Shown: piece by piece, positions 24,251-35,718 of the stretch
Layout of the letters: each line of letters opens with the position of its first letter
Numbering within the stretch: position 1 is the stretch's first letter
DNA from: Toxotes chatareus
Taxonomy: Eukaryota; Chordata; Actinopteri; Toxotidae
NCBI GenBank assembly: GCA_016801885.1
Contig: CM028891.1
Span: forward strand, 15,289,017-15,353,016
Length of the DNA stretch: 64,000 nt
Reading direction: 5' to 3'
The notes under the pieces: generated by a model
What the model saw: the letters and a program-made list of their open reading frames with translations, nothing else
What the model was told of the DNA's origin: nothing
The model's database searches: none
Made by a program: the position numbers and the translations under genes

Positions 24251-24310
24251 AGTTAAGAACATTGTGCGAGTTTTATAGAAGCAGCAGTCTGGTGATGAAG
24301 GGAGTATATA

Positions 24311-24333
24311 TGTGTGTGTGTGTGTGTGTGTGT
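24311..24333. repeat. (TG)n microsatellite in mastl 3' UTR
   Basis: TG array 60 bases after the mastl stop codon. Confidence 0.95.
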
Positions 24334-24949
24334 CACTGCAAAAAACCCCAAAAATCAGACCCATTATACAAATAAATACACAATAATGACGTGGATTCTG
24401 ATTGTTTGTTGAAGGCTGTAATATTTAAAAAAAACATTTTATGTCTATGTGCAATCACCGGTCATAAGAGTCCGATAAAATCTGTGCTGCCATGTTATAT
24501 ACAGTAGTTATAGTTTTTAAATGAGATTCTTTGGTTAGCAAAATATTATTTGCTACTGCTTTAGATTACAATAGGCTTTGATTTCCGTTGTTATAGTGTT
24601 ATATTGATTAAACACAAAATAACTAAGTTCATGGCACTTCCTGCCTGATGATAACATTCCATGGCGCTACACTTCATTTTTTGCTCTTCTGTTTTCTTTC
24701 TTTGAGGGGTACAACACTGCTAAAGAAAAACATCCTAATATATTCATGAATAGTGTATTTTATTTGTAAATCTTGTTAGTAATGTCATTTTTAGACAGGA
24801 GTGTGCAACAGTTTTGCTGCTTTTATGTTCCTAGTAATTTCATTGAACACTGTCCATTTTCCACACTACTAGATTTTTTAAAAGTTCACTCGGTTCCTCA
24901 CTACTTGTGAAATTTTATGGTGTTCACTCAAAGAAAAAAGGAAAATACA

Positions 24950-24955
24950 AATAAA
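24950..24955 (+). terminator. Candidate polyadenylation signal of mastl
   Basis: AATAAA lies 700 bases past the mastl stop and is followed by T/G-rich sequence (ctgtttgtaacatgatg). It is 134 bases short of the opposing acbd5 signal. Confidence 0.55.
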
Positions 24956-25088
24956 ATCTGTTTGTAACATGATGCACTTTGTTCCTTCTTTTGAATCCTT
25001 ACATTTAACTGGTTAAACATATTTCCCATAATGTCCATCAGCAATTTATGTGAAACAGTCTGAACAAACTGAAATGCTTTATGAAAAC

Positions 25089-25094
25089 TTTATT
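25089..25094 (-). terminator. Candidate polyadenylation signal of acbd5
   Basis: TTTATT on the plus strand (AATAAA on the minus strand) lies 1.4 kb downstream of the acbd5 stop. It implies a 3' UTR over 25089-26487 in which I see no other gene. Confidence 0.45.
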
Positions 25095-26487
25095 TTAGGC
25101 TTGGATTATCACATGCAAACACCACTCTATCCACAGGCAGAGAGGGTGAGAAAGCCTTAGTACATTTCAGTAGAAAGGTAAACTATTACTTTTTTATTAA
25201 AACATAATGGCTCTGGAAAGATTGGTGCTATTGCAGATGCAAACCTCTGTAAATATGATATAGTAGTCTATGCTAGTAATACATGGGAATGCAATTAAAA
25301 TATTGCATTTCAATCATCTGAACTGTACAGCTATTGTATACAATTTGTATAGATCTCACTGCGTTGCAAACAATTCATGATCACTATCACTCAGACAATA
25401 TCTGTCCACAATACTCATACAGACATATTACATCACACGTTTAAATTATACAACAGAGAAACGGTGACAGCATAAACAGCACAGACAGTGACGAGTGTGA
25501 TGCATTAGTAATCAGACAGCTGAGCGGGAAATGAGGCTGTCAGATGGAGATCCTCACCACCTCATAGCTCACTAGGTCGTATGATTAATGTTAATTTGGT
25601 CCAGTACTAGAACAGTAATGCTACAATATGTGAATGTATGAAATCATAATGCCACCTATGAATGTACCTGTGATGTTGAGGCACTTTTTCTATTTGGAAA
25701 CATTTAGGCTCAATCAGATCACCTCGGTGTGAAAGCACAGACTGATATGCTGCAGGACGGGTGATGAGGACACAGTGAAAACCTTGTCTAACCTATAAAC
25801 AACATTTAGCTGTCACTCTAAACATAAACCTCACTTACACAGCTGAAATCTGGCCAGCGATGCCTTCTATGTAACTGTTGCTAAAAGCAATAAATATTAA
25901 CTTATTCTCACAATTAAAAAGAACCTCACATTTCAATATATCATTACATTCAACCCTCTCTTCTAAACTACAGTTATCACAACATTTTATTATAGCAGCA
26001 TTGCCTGGGCAACTGATGAAAAGTGAATGCTGAAATTTTATAACCACATCAAGAATTATACTCAAAACAACAAAGTATGAGGCCCATTTTTTTGTGCAAC
26101 AAAGCCTTAGTTATGGAAATAATTGAGAAGCTTCTACAGTTGGTCTGACAATATTTTAACTGCAAGTTTTCTCTTTCAAAACAAATGATCTCTTACAGTG
26201 AAAAAGATTCCAGTACAAGTGGTATCATCTTATAAAGGTTGTATAATCTCACAGGGTCCGAGCCCATACATTCATGTTTCTTTTTGATTCCACATCCACA
26301 GTACAACACACTTGAGAGGTATCTTCCTCTCACTCATTACTCTAGGTGCCTTCTTCATAGTGCAAAAGCAAATTACTGGGCTGTGGGTCAAAGCAGGAGA
26401 GGAAGTTACAGCCATTAGCAGCCCAACCACAGACGTTTAGAGGACTCGTTATCATTTCATGCCCATGGGTGCTGGATGTAAGCAGGT
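25095..26487 (-). other. Probable acbd5 3' UTR
   Basis: This AT-rich 1.4 kb stretch between the acbd5 stop and its candidate signal has no open frame of note, no repeat and no RNA gene recognised. Confidence 0.5.
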
Positions 26488-28976
26488 TCAGTTGATTCGT
26501 CTAAAGAAGAAGAAAATCGAGGAGTTACATTGTGCATCGCTTGAAAATGATGGTGCGTTGCAATGTTAAATTTCATACCTTCTCCTCCTCTGCAGGTATA
26601 GGCGGATAAGCCACTGTACAACAAATGGCCATATCACAGCGAAGGCCAAACTGGTTGGAGAAATGTCAAAAGGCCACCAGGATGGCTTCTGGGTAAAAAT
26701 AACAGTAATAAAAAAGAATTAATGACAAGAGCATCATTTCAAATCAAACTGTGGCTCATTCTAGAAGTTTTAGTGATGTCTAAATTATTGTAGTTTCTGC
26801 TCATGAGTCATGTTCTTAGTGTGTAATACAAAGGACAAGATCAATCTAAAACCCTGGGAATTTATTTTAAATGGTTTACCTGATTCCTTTTATTCACTGA
26901 GGGGGGTGAGTAAGTAGGAGACAGAGCCACTGATCTTGCCTGCAGAGTGAAAGGAGAAAAGGAGAAGAATGGTTTAGTGATGATCTGTCTTCAAGTCATA
27001 ACTTATCAGTGATTAGTGTTAATTTTTTACACTGGCTGCCATGTCTGGCCACCATGATGAGTTTTGAGGAGTTCGTTATTCCCAATCTGATCTTGAAAAT
27101 ACCCTTCATGTGTAGTTAGATTTCCAGTCATGTCGTAGTGACTCAAAAATAAAATAACTAGGTTGTTGACATGTATTTCCAAATTTCCTCACAGACATAT
27201 TTATGATTTATTATGAATTCACTTACGGCAATTTGACCAGAATTAGCAGTTTCATAAACTGTTCACATAAGACAAAAAAATTCTAGAAAACAGTCACAGT
27301 GAACATGCACTGGAACAACAGTTAATGGATGACTTTCCTGTCTCTATTGTCACCTAACAAACAGGTTTTTTTGGTCCATTATCCCTTTCACGCGACTCTT
27401 CTTTCTGACAGCAGTGAATGAGGACAGGTCGGTCTGACCTGACTGGCAGTTAGCGCCTCCAGGGCGTGCAGCCTCTCCAGGACGCTCTGCATGTCCTCCT
27501 GCAGTCTGGCCAATGCCACAACTATCTGCTCATTCAGGCTCCCTTCAGGTGATACCGCTCCTCCCCAGTGGCCCCCATCCCCGTCTCCACCACTGTGCGT
27601 GGGCACCAGAGCTCCGGAGCCGCGGCCTGGGGACCTGGAACCTAACAGATTTTTAATAATTAATACATGTTCACTGGGCAGCAATGTTGGGGTTGATAGT
27701 GAGCTGTGAAATAATTTAAACAAGATCTTCAAGTTACATTTCTGCAAAAAAAAAAAACTAAAAAAACATTATCTGGTTGACCTCTTGAGTACTGAATTTG
27801 TCCTGTAAGAGTAACCTTACCCCGTCCTCTTCTGACCAAGGAGCTGGATGGCATGTTTGCATTCAGTCTCTGTCTCTGTGACATTGTCCCACCAGTCTCT
27901 CCATCTTCTCCTCCACACCTGATGACCTTTGGTGGACCCTGAACACCGTCCTGGATCTCCTCTGTTGCCTCTAGAGGCTGCAGCACGTGGTTCTCCTCTT
28001 CATCCAGGTCATCCAGAGAGTGGTTATGCTCCGGGGTCTGGAGGAGATACGCGCTAAAATGAATCAACGGTGGATTGATTTACCAAACATAACGCATATC
28101 TGTGCTTTTAAGTTGGTACTTGCCTCTTCCTGGCCAAACTGGTCCACAGAATCACAGTAGACTTCGCTATCTGAGTCACTGGCCAGGTGATTAGGACCAG
28201 ACACATCAGTGCTGGGATCTGAGATCAGTGCAAAGGGCACAGAAAAAGGGAACAAAAAAGCTCAGACTCTTCCTGCATTGTAAAATAAACTGCGCTGTAA
28301 TTAACAGAGTGACATGGGGGAAGGCAGAGGCAGCGTTCACGTAATCTGGGGCTTGATGCTCTATTTCAGCAGAAGCATTAATTTACTCCATTAAAACTGT
28401 CCCAGGAGCAGCTGATGTGTAAAGTGTGTAAAGATTCGGTGTCTGCTGAGTTGTCACAGCTCTGGCAATGAAGCTTAGCAGATTATCTGATCACATGGTG
28501 CAGTGATACACAAGAACAGTGAGGGGCGAGGGGAGTTCTGCGTAACCATTTTGAAGCATTTCATGGACAAGCTGTGGGTCCAAACAGAACAGGGTAATTG
28601 CAAATGCGAGACTGTTCACCAGAATGGAACATGTTATTTTCCTTACCTGCATGGTGACCGTTGAGCAGAGGCTCGCTGACTGAACCCTCCTGGGCGTCGT
28701 CACTGTTCAGAGCAACCCTGGAGTGATTCCCATTGGTCAGATGTGTGACTCCGTTCGCCACTTTTCCATTTGACAGGGGCACTTTGTGTCTCCTGGCTGA
28801 ACCCTTCTTCTTTGGTGGTGAAGATGCTGATTTCTTGTCTGAAATAAAATGTACCGCACGTCCAAAAAAGTCAAAATCCACACCTGACACTCACACGTAC
28901 TTCAAAACTAGGCCGTTTTTTTTTTTTTTAATAACATTACCTTTTCTGACCTCCCTTATCACTACTTCTTCCTCTT

Positions 28977-29007
<31 letters not shown>

Positions 29008-31179
29008 ATCATCATCCTCATCCTCCTCATCTTCCTCTTGTGCTTCTTCCTCTGACCTTTCCCTCACTTCCTTTAATTTGAGCCTGGCAGGCCGAGTCTC
29101 CAGAGTGCCGTTCATCTCCATGGTTTTGACAATGCTCTTTGCGACACTCTTCGATGCCACTGAATTCAGCATTGTACCGAACCCTGTGCAAAAAACGGAA
29201 CTCATTACAAGATCATAAAAGATAAATCTGACTTTAAGGATAATAATACTCTCTGTAACTCTCATAACAATTAAATCAAAGCAGCCTTATCAGAGTTTAC
29301 ATGAGGTTAAGTCGTCAAAAAATGTGAACTTGGTATCAACCAAGCAGATGTTTGGCTTTTCGGGGCTGAGCAAAATGATTGTGTACTTAAGGTTTTGCGA
29401 TTAAGAGGAAGGATAAAAGTGTCCATTTCTGATAGCAAAACAAACCTTAAATGTGCTTAGCCACGCGTTCTGTACCATGAACTAGCATGCGTAACACCAC
29501 TGCTAATAAGCACCAAAAGCATCTGAGCTACAAGACCAAACAAAGACTAAACTATACCACCAGACTCGAGTATTTTCACAGTAATGTACTTGCCTTCCAG
29601 CTGCCTAGCAAACTGTGTCAAACGGGCTGAGCATATGACAGGAGGCAAATTATGAAAGGTTAAACTTCACATGCTGTTTTTGAAATCACAAACAAAGTGA
29701 AAGGTGGAAGCCTTAAACCTGGTGAGTAAATCCTACCTGTGCTCAGGTCTGAGATCTGCGTGATCTTTTTCTTCTCTTCAACCAGCTCATAGAACGGGCC
29801 GAGGACGCGTAGCAGCTCCTCCACCTCACCTGTCATGGGCATGCCCTCCAGGATCTACGCATCCAACACAGAAACAAAATCCAGTTTCAATCTTGTAATG
29901 TGTTAAAGGTCAGAGGAAATTTAATGTAGATATCGTACCAGTTTCATTTCATCAACATAGGCAGCCATTGCTTCTTCTTTTGGCATATCTCCAAGAGAGT
30001 CCCATGCATCCCTGATTGATAAAAATAAACAAAATAATGCATCATTATTTAATTTTCCACAGTGAAAAGCAAAGTCCTGCTTAGTGTAGTTTATGTCATT
30101 AAAATTAGCTTTTGAGCTTGTTTTCAACTTTGTCAACATGGTCAGTTTATTTTAGGTCAGTGTGTTGTTTGTTAGCTGTGGGTCAAAGACTGACAGAAGC
30201 TTAACCATTCATTAGGAAGAGGAATGTTTTTTACAACTCCCCCATAAACTTGCAAAATTACAACAATGCAATAGGAGTATGAGAGAAGCTGCCCAGTCTT
30301 GTGGGCAAGAGGTCACATTCCAAGTCACATTTCAATGAGTGCAGAGTCCAGAGATCACCTAACAGAATCTGAGACTGCACAGAGGGAGTATCACTAGGTC
30401 AAAGTGGGCACAAAGCAAAACGTTATGCAATGTGCACAAATCAAATACTGTTTCAATTCCAGAATTTTCTTCCATGATTTGCCTTGAAGACTCTGATATT
30501 CAGCACAACTTGTGCTTGCAATAATATGTTCCCAATTTAATAAAAGACAAAACAAAAACATACTGACTGCTGTACATTTCTTTTTGTTAATACCATTTTG
30601 CTTTGCCAACTGCATCCCAGAAGCCAGGTCGGGGTATATTGCAGGCTCCCACAGTTGCTTGTTTATAATAACTGTAGAACTTGAGCATCATGTCATTGGA
30701 TGGCTGAAAGGGACCTGAAAGACATGTATTTGAGTTATAGACAGGGAACCACCCACTGCAACATGTGCAAAATTGCTTTTTGCAAAGTACTATTGTCTTA
30801 GATATCTGCAAGGCCCCCTGAAAAAAGACTGACTTTCAAAAGTGACTACTATGATGATGCGTTAAGTTGTAGACTGCTGGCACGAAAGCGTCTGCACTGT
30901 AAGCTGCGAGTAAAGTGGATTAAACCTTTTAAATCGCACAAGATCTAAGGCAGACCAAGCTGCTGCCCTGCACCTGACCGGGTCTAACACCATTCTGTTT
31001 GAAGCCTGTGGTGCCGTCCTTTGATGGACTGGTTAAACTGGTCTGAATGACACTTGCACACTGGTGTGTCCACGCCGCTTACCATCCGGGGGTAAACTCT
31101 TGATCACTTTCACGGCGGCTTCAAACCTCAGCTGGGTCAAACGCCGTTCATCCTCCACTCTGACACTCTCCACCTCCAT
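26488..31179 (-). CDS. acbd5: Acyl-CoA-binding domain protein 5 (peroxisomal tail-anchored)
   Basis: Twelve coding exons (minus strand): 31179-31083, 30714-30594, 30011-29939, 29854-29737, 29183-28941, 28838-28647, 28218-28124, 28037-27821, 27641-27439, 26939-26880, 26688-26579, 26500-26488. They sum to 1,542 nt, or 513 aa. The N-terminal ACB domain (about 15-105) has the MMLKFYSYYKQAT and RPGFWD motifs. A run of about 26 acidic residues (186-209) includes four Asp then thirteen Glu. The FFAT-like motif EVYCDSVDQF (300-309), in an SDSDS context, matches the human VAPB-binding site. A heptad-like segment (SLNEQI...EDMQSVLERL) precedes a single C-terminal membrane segment (about 484-501) and a basic tail of five Arg. 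The family binds very-long-chain acyl-CoA and tethers peroxisomes to the ER. The intron after 28124 begins GC, the others GT. The gene is convergent with mastl and divergent from abi1. Confidence 0.96.
28974..29058 (-). repeat. acbd5: Coding triplet repeat (acidic tract of acbd5)
   Basis: On the plus strand this is an imperfect (TCC/TCT/TCA)n run inside exon 5 of acbd5. On the coding strand it gives GAG/GAA/GAT codons for the Glu/Asp tract. A pure stretch of (CTC)n-type units makes length variation by slippage likely. Confidence 0.85.
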
Positions 31180-31639
31180 CGCGCCACACGGAGACGGCCA
31201 AAACAAAACCTAAAGCCAGACAATAAGTAAACACACCACTGTCATGTCAGATACGCCAATTAAAAAATGCTAAGAGCTGACTTCTGTAATTATGCTCACT
31301 CTTGATAACAATTCCGTCCACTTATCCTCACTTTTCCGACACCAATGCGACTAGCTAAACTTGTACGTGACAGTGTCAACAATGTTATGACCACCAGTAG
31401 GAGGAGGAGGTTTGTCGGTTGTGAATCTAGGACACAACCAATTACTAGTATGCGACACAAGTCCAGCTACACCGATATTTAAGCCAAATGTCATGTGTAA
31501 GTCAAAACACTCGACGGAAAAGCCCAAACACGACGACACTCACCGTGGAACTCACCGGCCTATCTGTTTGTCAGAAGGCGACCCGTCTTTAGCCCTCGAC
31601 CAGACGCCATGAAAGGTATAATAAAACCACTCACAGATG

Positions 31640-31658
31640 TACTCTGGGAGTTGTAGTT
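31640..31658 (-). promoter_or_regulatory. ZNF143/Staf-like site 1
   Basis: The minus strand reads ACTACAACTCCCAGAGTAC, very close to the known SBS consensus ACTACAATTCCCAGAATGC. The match is seen directly. Binding is inferred. Confidence 0.6.
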
Positions 31659-31679
31659 TTCTATGGGATAGTCACAATT

Positions 31680-31698
31680 CCTACAAGCCCCACAATCC
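31680..31698 (+). promoter_or_regulatory. ZNF143/Staf-like site 2
   Basis: CCTACAAGCCCCACAATCC keeps the CTACAA, CCCA and AAT cores of the SBS consensus with a few mismatches. It lies 22 bases from site 1 on the opposite strand. Confidence 0.45.
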
Positions 31699-31886
31699 TC
31701 CGCTTCGACTAAAACGAAATGTAGTTTCGGATCTTGTTAGCGGGTTCGTGAGAGAAACAAAAACAGTACGAACAAGAAAAAAGGAAAAAAATACTGACAA
31801 CAAAAAAGTATCAAATGTCACGTTCTAATATTTCGCTGTCATCGCGAAATTACAACATACATCGACTATGAACAGTTCAGAGTAGC

Positions 31887-31905
31887 ACTACATATCCCGC
31901 CATGC
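31887..31905 (+). promoter_or_regulatory. ZNF143/Staf-like site 3
   Basis: ACTACATATCCCGCCATGC matches the ACTACA, TCCC and ATGC cores of the SBS consensus. Confidence 0.5.
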
Positions 31906-32585
31906 TCTAGTCTGGATCCATGTTTTTTTAATTCTTCAGTTGGAACAGTGATAGGTAGACGGGATATAAACTCGAGAGCTCTCACTTTGTCCTCATTTAG
32001 GAGTACCAGAACTCGCTGTAAGATTTGTGGAGTTGGAACTTAACGGACAATCGTTTTGACAGTCAATTGACTGTTTAAGTAAAATTTCAAGGAAAATGTG
32101 AAGTGAACATGCAGAAATTTGCAAAAAATATGTACCAGTAATTGGAACTAACTGATTGATGAATGCATACACAACACACAACAGACAAAACAAAACTATT
32201 TATGCTGGTGACACAGTTTCCACTTGCACACTATCTGTGAAAAAAATAGGACTAATAAAAATGAATAGAAATAAGATGATGTAACATAGTCTGTGTGGCC
32301 ACCAGAAGCTGCGTCACAAATCTATTACAAAAGAAATAATGATTTTAAATTTGTAAAATAATATGACGTTTTCGCCTTGCTTTCAGATTAAAAACTGGTC
32401 CCGCTTTTTAACTGTCGAGTGACTACTCCTCACGACCATAGACGATCATTCGCCAATGAAAGGGCAGGCAGGAATCCCATAATAGGAGTTTTTTTTTTTT
32501 TTTTTTTGAGAGCAGAGCTGGGGCTGGTGGTTGTTTCAATCAAAGGGAAGGCAGAGGGAAGGGAGGCTCTGCGGAGAGATGTAAG

Positions 32586-35500
32586 ATGGCAGAGCTACAA
32601 ATGTTGTTAGAGGAGGAGATCCCAGCCGGTAAAAGAGCGCTTGTAGAGAGTTACCAAAACCTCACCAGAGTAGCAGACTACTGCGAGAACAATTATGTCC
32701 AGGTAAGTGAGTGAGCTACCGCGCTATCTTTCGGCAGCCTTTTGTCGCCAAACGCTCGGGATTGAATGGTTTGTTGGGACAGGAAATGTGGATAAAGAAA
32801 CTGGAGTCGGTTATGAAATGATCCTCTCTCCGCCCAAAGCTGGGAGCTGAAATAATAGTTTGGTGACGGGGCTTTCTTCCGCTGCGGGACATTTTCGGGG
32901 GCTTGTGCATGTTCAGACCACTGATCACATTTATTCGGTTTTACGCTGAGGGTGTGTCTACTTTTGATTATTATTACACTGGGATGGTTCGAAACTGCTC
33001 CCACTCTCACTGCTGATAGGCCTGTGTGTTTTACACCAGGTCACTGAACACGTTTCAGCTGCTGGAAGTAAAAAAAAAAAAAACTATTTTATTTTTAAAC
33101 GACAGCAGGAAAGTTGCGTTAGTCAGCTCGTATTGATTGATTCTGACACTTTCACATAAACTAAAAGTCACAATACCACTGTAAGTCTGTAGGACTATAT
33201 TACAATAACACAGGAGTTCCATTACAGTCCGTAAGGTCATTAAACTCACTATTTAATACCACAAAACAGTTTAAGTACCCATTGGGATACTGCAGGGATA
33301 TTACAGTGAGGTATAGTGTCTACATTATGGACTTGTAAGCACTCTGTGCAAATGCCATAATGTCAGTGCATGACTTTTATTGTTGCCGCACACTTTTTTT
33401 TTTTTTGTAAACCGTAAAACAATTTAATGCTACATTAAAATAATAATATGTGCATGGAAATCAGCAGAAGGCAGCTTGTTTTGGCCAGGTTACTGCTTAA
33501 TGGAGAGACGAGCTCATTCAAGATAATTCAGTTGGGTTTGCAGGCTTGCACCTAGGCTGTGAGACAGAGGGAGGAATGTAAAGCCATTGTTAGTTGGTCA
33601 ATAAAGGTTGGAGGTATTGATTGTTTTCCCCTGCTCACTTGTTCATGGGAACAAAGCTTGCTTTAATCTCTGCTGGTGTGTATGAGGCTGCACATCTGTC
33701 TTCTACTTCAGTCCTCTTCTTCTCGATGAAGCAGCTAATTTAGTGTAAATTGATGTGGTGAAGTCTCTGTGTTTGCAGCACATTTTAAACTTCATTTCAC
33801 TGTAAATGTTGCTCATAAAGAAGTGAATGTCACTGTGGAACTTCACCGCAGAGCCAGACGACCACAGACAGCTTTGTCTTTTCAATTTTTTGGTACTATA
33901 ACATCCGTGGTAACCCACACCTAAAAAAAAAAAAAATGAAAAGAAAAAAAACTGTCTGTGTAGAGAACAAATTAAGTGACACACAAACAGAGGTTGCGAG
34001 AACATTTTTTTCAGCAGGAAGTCAACCCACCGTATCAGCTACAGAGGGTGTGTCCATTCCAGCTGGTCTCCCAAAGGACTCCCTGTAATTTTGTTTTCTT
34101 CCTTGTCCTCGGATGATTCGGCATTGTGAGGCACGGCTCTGAAGCTCTGTGCCAGTTATAGCCCACGCAGATACACTACAGGACAGGAATTTTACCACCT
34201 CTGTCTCATTTAAGCCCAAAGGGAAGCGGGTGAAGCTTTTTTTCCCCTTCCCCTCTTTTTAAAATCATGATAGTTCAGTTAGTCTGATTTAAAATACTGA
34301 ATGTGGGGATTCCCTTGTTTTGGAGTTTGTTTGTCACAGCCAGCTGTAACATGAGTTTAAGAAAGCAGAAGCAATATACATTAACATTTATGAGAAGGAA
34401 CACTGTTTACTTGTGAGTTCATTTTTTAGCGGCATGGCAGTATTTTGGATCAAGTTTTGAAGGCCAGCACTAACGTCTTTTAGTCCAGCTCAGGAGCTGC
34501 CAAAAAGCCTGTACTTTTTGCTGACTCTTGGCTTCTTTATACTTGACCACTTTCAAACCAAAATGAATAGAAGTTTCTAATTTATAAGGCTTTCTATCAA
34601 GCATAAAAATAAATTTAAATGTAATATAAATGGATTATATTTGCCCATTTTTTTGCGCTGAAATTAATATGATATATTCATTTGGAGGATTATGTTGCCC
34701 AAAGTACAAAAAGTGCATTCACACTTAAAGGGACAACAGCTGCACAGATGTAAGCAAAAACTGGAAGTTTAAACGTATGTTCAGAGTGCTGGAGAATCTT
34801 TTTCCAAAACTTTTTTCTAAAGAAATGAGATGCAAGTAGCGGTAGGTATGGGTGTCAAGCTGTAGCCTGAAAAGGTAAATCTTTAAATCTGATTATCATG
34901 GTGCCAAAATGACAAGAATTTACTGTGTTTTGTCCCAGAATTTTGCTCTTGGTAAACAGGAGACGCTCCAGAAACTGTTATAATCTCCACTGAGACCTCG
35001 GAGTAATGAGGTGGCAAATGTGCAGAGAAAATGCACAGAAAATACTTTGCTGTCACAACATGTCGTTTGCACGTAGCTGGGCACAGTAGAGATGGATGAT
35101 GTTGACAAGCCAATGAGAATTTAATTTTTTTCCCCTTAACTTTAACTAAACCCCACGATAAGTTCTGTTTCATGTGTCTCACGGATTTGTGACTGTCCTT
35201 GTATTTTATCTGAGCACCTTGTTTAAAGTGCTGACGTAAAAAAGCAGGATTTTAAGCTTTCCAGCACACGTCGTGAGCTCTGTGTGAAGCGAGTGTCAGT
35301 GCGCAGTCAGTGCACTTTTCATAAGCCCTCTCTGTCTGCTGTAGATACTGTGTGTGTGTGTGTGTGTGTGCCTCTGATAGAAACACACACACACACGTAC
35401 ACACACAAAAGTGTGCGCACATATCAACATGCCTCAGCTCGAATCAGCCCGTCCTTTCTGCGCTCCTCCTTCACATTTCCATCCCTTCTTTCTCCCTCTG

Positions 35501-35657
35501 TTCTTGTCACGGAGGCTTTGGTGTTGTGAGTGTTGAGTGTGGACTGTAGCGCAGCTCAGGAGGCTGAGGCAGACGGTGAAAGCTCGGTCCAGCCACTTTC
35601 TCAACTTGATAGTGACTTTTGTTTGTCTAAGAGTGTTTTGAACTTTGTGCGTGGTGA

Positions 35658-35718
<61 letters not shown>

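Larger units (their letters stand above)
24251..24955 (+). other. mastl 3' UTR
   Basis: AT-rich sequence follows the TAG, with a (TG)n run at 24311-24333, up to a canonical AATAAA at 24950-24955. No coding sequence was seen. Confidence 0.6.
31180..32585. promoter_or_regulatory. Divergent promoter region, acbd5 / abi1
   Basis: 1.4 kb lies between the two start codons. It holds three ZNF143/Staf-like sites (31640-31658, 31680-31698, 31887-31905) and a T run at 32490-32507 just upstream of the abi1 leader. No TATA box or other gene was seen. The acbd5 leader probably occupies the left end and the abi1 leader the right end. Confidence 0.55.

Noticed and set aside
28733..29218. 161-codon plus-strand frame rich in Ser
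   Set aside because: The poly-Ser run is the antisense reading of the Glu/Asp triplet repeat of acbd5.
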